Source: Parcubacteria group bacterium (GTDB lineage: Bacteria > Patescibacteriota > Minisyncoccia > Phycocordibacterales > UBA12088). Taken from it: DNA of 9,363 nt. Below are positions 6,419 to 9,363 of this stretch, one piece after another. The notes below the pieces were generated by a model that did not search any database, was not told the origin of the DNA, and saw only the letters and a program-made list of their open reading frames with translations. Where the stretch lies: assembly GCA_021731325.1 (NCBI GenBank), contig JAKFXP010000103.1:1-9363 (forward strand). The letters are read 5' to 3'. The stretch's first letter is position 1; each line of letters starts with the position of its first letter. A program made the translations under genes and the position numbers.

Positions 6419-6433
6419 TCGTATTGATATGCG

Positions 6434-6465
6434 AAAACCGGACAACAACTATGTTGTCCGGTTTT
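6434..6465. terminator. Bidirectional intrinsic terminator between convergent genes
   Basis: A perfect 14-bp stem AAAACCGGACAACA (6434-6447) pairs with TGTTGTCCGGTTTT (6452-6465) around the loop ACTA. T-rich ends on both strands let it close both the 150-residue gene (+) and the 146-residue gene (-). Confidence 0.92.
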
Positions 6466-6497
6466 ATGTACTCTTCACGGTCATGCGGTATACATAT

Positions 6498-6938
6498 CTA
6501 CTCAACAGCACAGAGTGTTGAGTATACCTCAAAACAGTTTTGCGCACTCGCCTCAAAGTACTCGGGCGCAACACCATTACGGTGAGTGGTACTTACGATA
6601 AGACCCGTAAGAAGCATGGATGTTTCCGCAACAATCATTGGTGCTTGTACCTGCGCAGGAAGAAGGAACGACACTCGTTCTTGCACTGACAATTCACTGT
6701 ACACAATAACTGCACACCCAAATGCAGTAATGAGTGTGGTGAGGTACGTAGTATCCACTATCGCCACAAAATCACACGTGGGAATACTTTTTTGTATACT
6801 GCGATAGTGCTCGTATGCGGGATAAATCTCCAACGGCCCGAGTGCACGCTCTTGCATAATGTGGCGAGAGCGTGCATGTACTAGCTTGTCGATACTTGTT
6901 ACCACCGCCGTAATTTCAGCTGCTTCTAATAATTTCAT
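6498..6938 (-). CDS. Uncharacterised protein, 146 aa, downstream of the LRR gene
   Basis: I do not recognise this family. The start at ATG 6936-6938 is set by GAGGAGGG on the minus strand, with GGAGG 5 nt before the ATG. A longer in-frame TTG start at 6998 is possible but its GGAGG is only 2 nt away. The protein begins with a helix M-K-L-L-E-A-A-E-I-T-A-V-V and a charged segment rich in Arg/His/Glu (residues 18-50). Hydrophobic strand/helix segments follow (V-A-I-V-D-T-T-Y-L, and A-P-M-I-V-A-E-T-S-M-L-L-T-G-L-I-V). None is a clear membrane span, so it is probably a soluble domain. It shares strand and direction with the LRR gene and lies 67 nt after its stop, so co-transcription is likely. 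A weak internal promoter may also exist. Confidence 0.82.
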   Translation of the reverse strand: MKLLEAAEITAVVTSIDKLVHARSRHIMQERALGPLEIYPAYEHYRSIQKSIPTCDFVAIVDTTYLTTLITAFGCAVIVYSELSVQERVSFLLPAQVQAPMIVAETSMLLTGLIVSTTHRNGVAPEYFEASAQNCFEVYSTLCAVE

Positions 6939-6943
6939 ACCAC

Positions 6944-6950
6944 CCTCCTC
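6944..6950 (-). promoter_or_regulatory. Shine-Dalgarno site fixing the start of the 146-residue gene
   Basis: GAGGAGG on the minus strand lies 5 nt before ATG 6938. A second site, AAGGAGG (7001-7007), overlaps the LRR stop codon and sits 2 nt before an in-frame TTG (6996-6998). Confidence 0.75.
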
Positions 6951-6970
6951 AAATAAAAGAACTACGGTAT

Positions 6971-6998
6971 ACCATACCTCCGTGGGCGCGTATGTCAA
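6971..6998 (-). promoter_or_regulatory. Possible internal promoter before the 146-residue gene
   Basis: On the minus strand a consensus TTGACA (6993-6998) is followed by a 16-bp spacer and TATGGT (6971-6976). The -10 is weak (4 of 6), so this may be coincidence. Confidence 0.35.
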
Positions 6999-7005
6999 AT
7001 CCTCC

Positions 7006-7587
7006 TTACTGGTAGATAGTCACTGTTTTTGGTAATCCCTTCTTAATACCCTCGAGGTCTTGGGCACTGTATTGAGTGCCTCGCACATCAAGTACCTGTA
7101 GGTGTGAGAGATTGCCCAGCTCCTGAGGTAAACCACTAATCGGATTCCCTGAGAGGTTGAGTGTTTCAAGCTGACCCAATTGACCAATCTCAGCCGGCAC
7201 ACCGGTAAAATTATTATTACTCAAATCAAGTACGCGCAACTTTGTCAGGTGCCGTATCTCCCCCGGAAGGGCACCTGAAAGGTTGTTGTTGGAAAGATTG
7301 AGTATCGTGAGCTCAGTACGAGAAAATGTATCTTCCGGTACCTTAGTGAGATTGCGACCACTCAAATCAAGAGATGATCCGCGAGCAACACTTGGTGTAG
7401 GTACCGCAGAAGCTCCTGTCGTAGGTGTTGCTACTTCAGTATCTGATACGGGAGTAGACTCACTCTCCTCACCCACGACAGGTGACCTGGACTCGGTATC
7501 CTGCGATGCACCCATGCGGTACGCATATACAACACTACCGGTAATAAGTACTCCTATAAAAATTCCTACAAGGATTTGTTTGTTCAT
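7006..7587 (-). CDS. Membrane-anchored leucine-rich-repeat protein, 193 aa
   Basis: Residues 5-23 form a hydrophobic helix after M-N-K-Q, either a membrane anchor or an uncleaved signal. Residues 28-70 are a low-complexity Ser/Thr/Pro/Glu/Val linker. Four clear leucine-rich repeats of 23-24 residues follow (about 73-95, 96-119, 120-142, 143-165), each starting L-x-L-S-x-N/R, plus a degenerate fifth that acts as a cap to residue 193. The repeats have the plant-like L-x-G-x-(L)P-x-E-(I/L) pattern. The LRR domain most likely faces outward and binds a protein partner, which is inferred. ATG 7587 is preferred to ATG 7617 because an extended -10 sits between them. There is no Shine-Dalgarno site, so the message looks leaderless. 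It is probably the first gene of a two-gene unit with the 146-residue gene. Confidence 0.92.
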   Translation of the reverse strand: MNKQILVGIFIGVLITGSVVYAYRMGASQDTESRSPVVGEESESTPVSDTEVATPTTGASAVPTPSVARGSSLDLSGRNLTKVPEDTFSRTELTILNLSNNNLSGALPGEIRHLTKLRVLDLSNNNFTGVPAEIGQLGQLETLNLSGNPISGLPQELGNLSHLQVLDVRGTQYSAQDLEGIKKGLPKTVTIYQ

Positions 7588-7595
7588 ATCTATTG

Positions 7596-7604
7596 AGCAT
7601 ACCA
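7596..7604 (-). promoter_or_regulatory. Extended -10 promoter for leaderless LRR gene
   Basis: On the minus strand TGG-TATGCT ends 8 nt before ATG 7587. No -35 is recognisable. It shares the 13-mer TGTGGTATRCTCA with the promoter of the zinc-ribbon gene at 4697. Confidence 0.6.
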
Positions 7605-7631
7605 CACATACAAACATATGGGGGGTATCAC

Positions 7632-7660
7632 AAAAAATCCCTCCACCATGCTGGGGAGGG
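7632..7660 (-). terminator. Intrinsic terminator of the 223-residue secreted protein gene
   Basis: CCCTCC (7639-7644) pairs with GGAGGG (7655-7660), extended by a bulged inner CCA/TGG pairing. On the minus strand the stem is followed by a run of six T's (7632-7637). It separates this gene from the LRR gene. Confidence 0.82.
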
Positions 7661-7674
7661 AGTCTAATATCTAT

Positions 7675-8346
7675 TTAGTTATAACACGCTCTGCCCGCTC
7701 CTGGAAAACACTCACGGGAGTGAGTGTTACGGACTGGACCTTGATAATACGGATCAAGAGTCGGTGGCCGTATTGTTGGTTGTGGTCGATACTCCTTTCG
7801 ACGTTGCAGTGGTGTTGGGTGCACAACCGTTGTAAGATCTACACACGCATCCTGGGGCGTAGCAGGGGTGGGTTGCACGGGGTCTATAATGCTCCATGCG
7901 TACCCCTCTACTTTTTCGAGTACTATCCGGAATACCGGCCTCTTATGAGACCCAGACAGCAGTCCGGTTGCAGTACTATACGAACGGTGTGATGAAGCAT
8001 ACCACTCCACCACGCCGTACCATTCAATCATGCGCCCTTCTCGACTTCCTGCTGAACGTCCCTGTGCCACTGGCTCAGAAAAATCCCACGCATCAACATA
8101 GGTCACCACTTCAGCAGGCGCATCACGTGATGAAGGTACTTGCGTAAAGCCAGAACCTTGCACTTGTGGTGCAGTCCTAACAAACTTCCACTGCGTTAAC
8201 GTACCCTGCTCATTGCAGATACGACCATGTTGCAAGCCGAAGACATCTCGAGCTACCACTACCGCCTCGCTCGAATAATCAGCCCGTGCAACTGACCATT
8301 GCATAACCCCCAGCAGCACAACCACTACAAAACGTATTATGTTCAT
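7675..8346 (-). CDS. Uncharacterised secreted protein, 223 aa
   Basis: An N-terminal signal peptide (residues 1-22: one Arg, a Val/Leu core, then A-R-A before Asp23) predicts export. I recognise no family for the mature part. It contains Cys44, Cys168, Cys213 and Cys221, an even number that could form two disulfides. A segment of aromatic strand-like motifs includes E-W-Y-G-V-V-E-W-Y near the middle, and a Pro/Arg-rich stretch of about 30 residues (about 177-205) precedes the last cysteine pair. AGGAGG (8352-8357) lies 5 nt before the ATG. The gene is divergent from another secreted-protein gene at 8536, with separate promoters for each direction. Confidence 0.85.
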   Translation of the reverse strand: MNIIRFVVVVLLGVMQWSVARADYSSEAVVVARDVFGLQHGRICNEQGTLTQWKFVRTAPQVQGSGFTQVPSSRDAPAEVVTYVDAWDFSEPVAQGRSAGSREGRMIEWYGVVEWYASSHRSYSTATGLLSGSHKRPVFRIVLEKVEGYAWSIIDPVQPTPATPQDACVDLTTVVHPTPLQRRKEYRPQPTIRPPTLDPYYQGPVRNTHSRECFPGAGRACYN

Positions 8347-8374
8347 CGAAACCTCCTAAAAAAGACCAAATCCC

Positions 8375-8403
8375 ATAGTAGGATGGATGTGTTACTTGGT
8401 CAA
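8375..8403 (-). promoter_or_regulatory. Promoter of the 223-residue secreted protein gene
   Basis: On the minus strand TTGACC (8398-8403) is followed by a 17-bp spacer and TACTAT (8375-8380). Confidence 0.6.
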
Positions 8404-8435
8404 GTGGCACCCTTGTGTGTATTTAAAACATATGA

Positions 8436-8464
8436 TTGACTTATTTGCAACTGTATGCTATAGT
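8436..8464 (+). promoter_or_regulatory. Promoter of the 211-residue secreted protein gene
   Basis: TTGACT (8436-8441) is followed by a 17-bp spacer and TATAGT (8459-8464), with TG-C before the -10. It shares the TATGCTATA core and the same spacing with the glmS promoter. Transcription should start near 8471, leaving a leader of about 65 nt. Confidence 0.75.
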
Positions 8465-8473
8465 TGAAGGTAC

Positions 8474-8495
8474 CAGCACCTACCTGCTGTTTTTT
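8474..8495 (+). promoter_or_regulatory. Terminator-like hairpin in the leader of the 211-residue gene
   Basis: CAGCA (8474-8478) pairs with TGCTG (8485-8489) around CCTACC and is followed by six T's (8490-8495). This is an attenuator-like arrangement right at the predicted transcript start. The stem is only 5 bp and very near +1, so termination may be weak. A second hairpin follows at 8503-8518 (stem GTGCGG/CCGCAT, loop CACC). Confidence 0.4.
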
Positions 8496-8535
8496 AGTAG
8501 TCGTGCGGCACCCCGCATATAACTCAAAGAGTAGT

Positions 8536-9171
8536 ATGAAAACATTCAGTAGTTTAGTAGCTCTCGCCCTGGTGTTCGGCACGCCGGTTGCCCAAGCTGC
8601 AAACCCCGCTCTTTCGCTCGTAGGTGAGCCAACCGTACTCGTCCTCAACAATCCCTCCTGTGACGAAATTATCTATACGTACCATATATTTGTAGCCACG
8701 CATGATCAGAATCTACGTCTCGCGAATGCTACTCTGGAGGTAGTGGATGCTACTGGTCAGCACGTAGTGCAGGCGGGCACGTCGACGGCCTCAGAAGTGA
8801 CCGCGGCGAGTAGCTTTGCAACTAATCCCGTAGCTATTACGATTCCCTGTGCACCCCAGGTGCGGTATGAAATTTACGGCGATAGGTTTGAGGTGCCTGC
8901 GTATGGTACCGAAGATTTTACCGTTAAACTCTTCTTTACTCCCACACAGGCCGGATCGTACCATGCACTGTTCACCGGACTCTATTTTGACACCTATGCA
9001 ATGAGTGGTAGTGGTATCTGTATGAACTGCGTCAAAGTGACTAATGATGATCCGGTACCCACTGATTTTGACGAGACACTCACCAATGCACTCAATACCA
9101 TGAATGCAGATGAGGTCGAAATCGTACAAACATTTCTCGAACTCCTTAGATCACTCAACGTTATCGCATAG
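8536..9171 (+). CDS. Uncharacterised secreted protein, 211 aa, with CxxC
   Basis: A signal peptide (residues 1-21, hydrophobic core L-V-A-L-A-L-V-F-G, A-Q-A before Ala22) predicts export. The mature region alternates beta-like hydrophobic stretches (residues 28-38, 46-55, 67-71, 99-104, 128-136, 143-152), suggesting an all-beta or Ig-like fold. I recognise no family. Cys42 and Cys105 could pair, and Cys162-M-N-Cys165 is a CxxC. An acidic, helix-forming tail (residues 176-211) ends the protein. ATG 8536 is chosen because the signal peptide begins there; the in-frame TTG 8464 lies within the promoter. The ribosome binding site is weak (AAAGAG, about 4 nt away). The leader has two hairpins. A hairpin terminator follows. 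Confidence 0.85.
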   Translation: MKTFSSLVALALVFGTPVAQAANPALSLVGEPTVLVLNNPSCDEIIYTYHIFVATHDQNLRLANATLEVVDATGQHVVQAGTSTASEVTAASSFATNPVAITIPCAPQVRYEIYGDRFEVPAYGTEDFTVKLFFTPTQAGSYHALFTGLYFDTYAMSGSGICMNCVKVTNDDPVPTDFDETLTNALNTMNADEVEIVQTFLELLRSLNVIA

Positions 9172-9202
9172 CACACAAAAGGATTCGACAATAGACATAG
9201 CC

Positions 9203-9230
9203 ACGAACGACTCTTATCGGGGTCGTTTGT
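9203..9230 (+). terminator. Probable intrinsic terminator of the 211-residue gene
   Basis: An 11-bp stem with two G-T pairs (9203-9213 with 9220-9230) is followed by a T-rich but interrupted tail (TTGTTGTTATTT). Confidence 0.65.
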
Positions 9231-9250
9231 TGTTATTTGACACCCGTTTT

Positions 9251-9363
9251 CTACGCAGAAGCCCCAACTTTTGCTGCGAGGATAAAATCATTTCGTAGTA
9301 CTCTGTATACGAAAAACAAGAACTCATACGTTATTTCATCACCGCCGTGAGTCCCAAAAAGGT
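9251..9363 (-). CDS. Possible C-terminal fragment of an unidentified protein
   Basis: One minus-strand frame stays open from the right edge for 36 codons and ends in TAG (9251-9253). Its translation includes T-H-G-G-D-E-I-T-Y-E-F-L-F-F-V-Y-R and a final A-A-K-V-G-A-S-A. The amphipathic composition looks protein-like, but I recognise no family, and an open frame of this length can occur by chance. If real, the gene is convergent with the 211-residue gene. No plus-strand gene is seen between 9231 and 9363. Confidence 0.4.
   Translation of the reverse strand, partial: LFGTHGGDEITYEFLFFVYRVLRNDFILAAKVGASA

Noticed and set aside
6939..6998. TTG 6998 as the main start of the 146-residue protein
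   Set aside because: Its Shine-Dalgarno sequence is only 2 nt away, whereas ATG 6938 has GGAGG at 5 nt. Kept as a finding rather than the annotated start.
7070..7370. DNA repeat array or CRISPR in the LRR region
   Set aside because: The periodicity of about 69-72 bp follows from 23-24-residue leucine-rich repeats in a coding frame, and the DNA units are diverged.
7588..7617. ATG 7617 as the start of the LRR protein
   Set aside because: The extended -10 falls between this ATG and ATG 7587, and the hydrophobic anchor begins only after the second Met.
9060..9171. Peptidoglycan-binding repeat at the C-terminus of the 211-residue secreted protein
   Set aside because: The segment V-Q-T-F-L-E-L-L faintly recalls the start of such domains, but the protein ends at once and the rest of the domain is absent.
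9331..9363. Alternative minus-strand frame ending at 9331 as the C-terminus of a neighbouring gene
   Set aside because: Only ten codons are visible before the stop. The 36-codon frame ending at 9251 is longer, though also unproven.
1..9363. TGA recoded as glycine, as in some CPR lineages
   Set aside because: Glycines in conserved motifs (GlmS, peptidase) use ordinary GGN codons and all genes read through without in-frame TGA.

Overview
The window reads as chromosome of a small-genome bacterium, most likely of the Patescibacteria/Candidate Phyla Radiation (Parcubacteria-like). This is inferred from the gene mix: a short Gly/Arg-rich protein carrying a CxxC-x17-CxxC zinc ribbon, a compact YpfJ-type zinc peptidase, a TfoX N-domain protein, a tiny Lys/Arg-rich protein, and many short secreted or membrane-anchored proteins without recognisable relatives. 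Gene orientation alternates often. Most genes form their own transcription unit, with a promoter and an intrinsic terminator. I see no rRNA, tRNA, CRISPR array, insertion sequence or phage module.

Layout, left to right. A TfoX-like gene on the minus strand runs off the left edge (1-106). It is divergent from glmS (251-2089, +), the only textbook metabolic gene here, which supplies glucosamine-6-phosphate for peptidoglycan and other amino-sugar polymers. After back-to-back terminators comes an unrecognised 383-residue protein (2191-3342, -) with a basic HWR-type tail. A divergent promoter region then leads to an unrecognised 171-residue protein (3524-4039, +). Next is the zinc-ribbon protein (4107-4697, -), divergent from the membrane-anchored zinc peptidase (4834-5655, +), followed by a 39-residue basic protein (5696-5815, +) and a strong terminator. 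A 150-residue single-pass membrane protein follows (5966-6418, +).

The right third is an envelope-flavoured accessory region of unknowns: a 146-residue protein (6498-6938, -) downstream of a membrane-anchored leucine-rich-repeat protein (7006-7587, -), then two divergent secreted proteins with signal peptides (7675-8346, - and 8536-9171, +). A further partial minus-strand reading frame may enter at the right edge (9251-9363).

The most interesting signal is regulatory. Five genes have a -10-like hexamer (TAGACT, TATACT or TATGCT) only 8-11 nt before the start codon and no Shine-Dalgarno sequence, as expected for leaderless mRNAs. Other genes have full -35/-10 promoters and leaders, some with strong Shine-Dalgarno sites and some with hairpins. 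I could not identify a complete novel system; the best candidates are the LRR/146-residue gene pair and the structured leader of the secreted protein at 8536.
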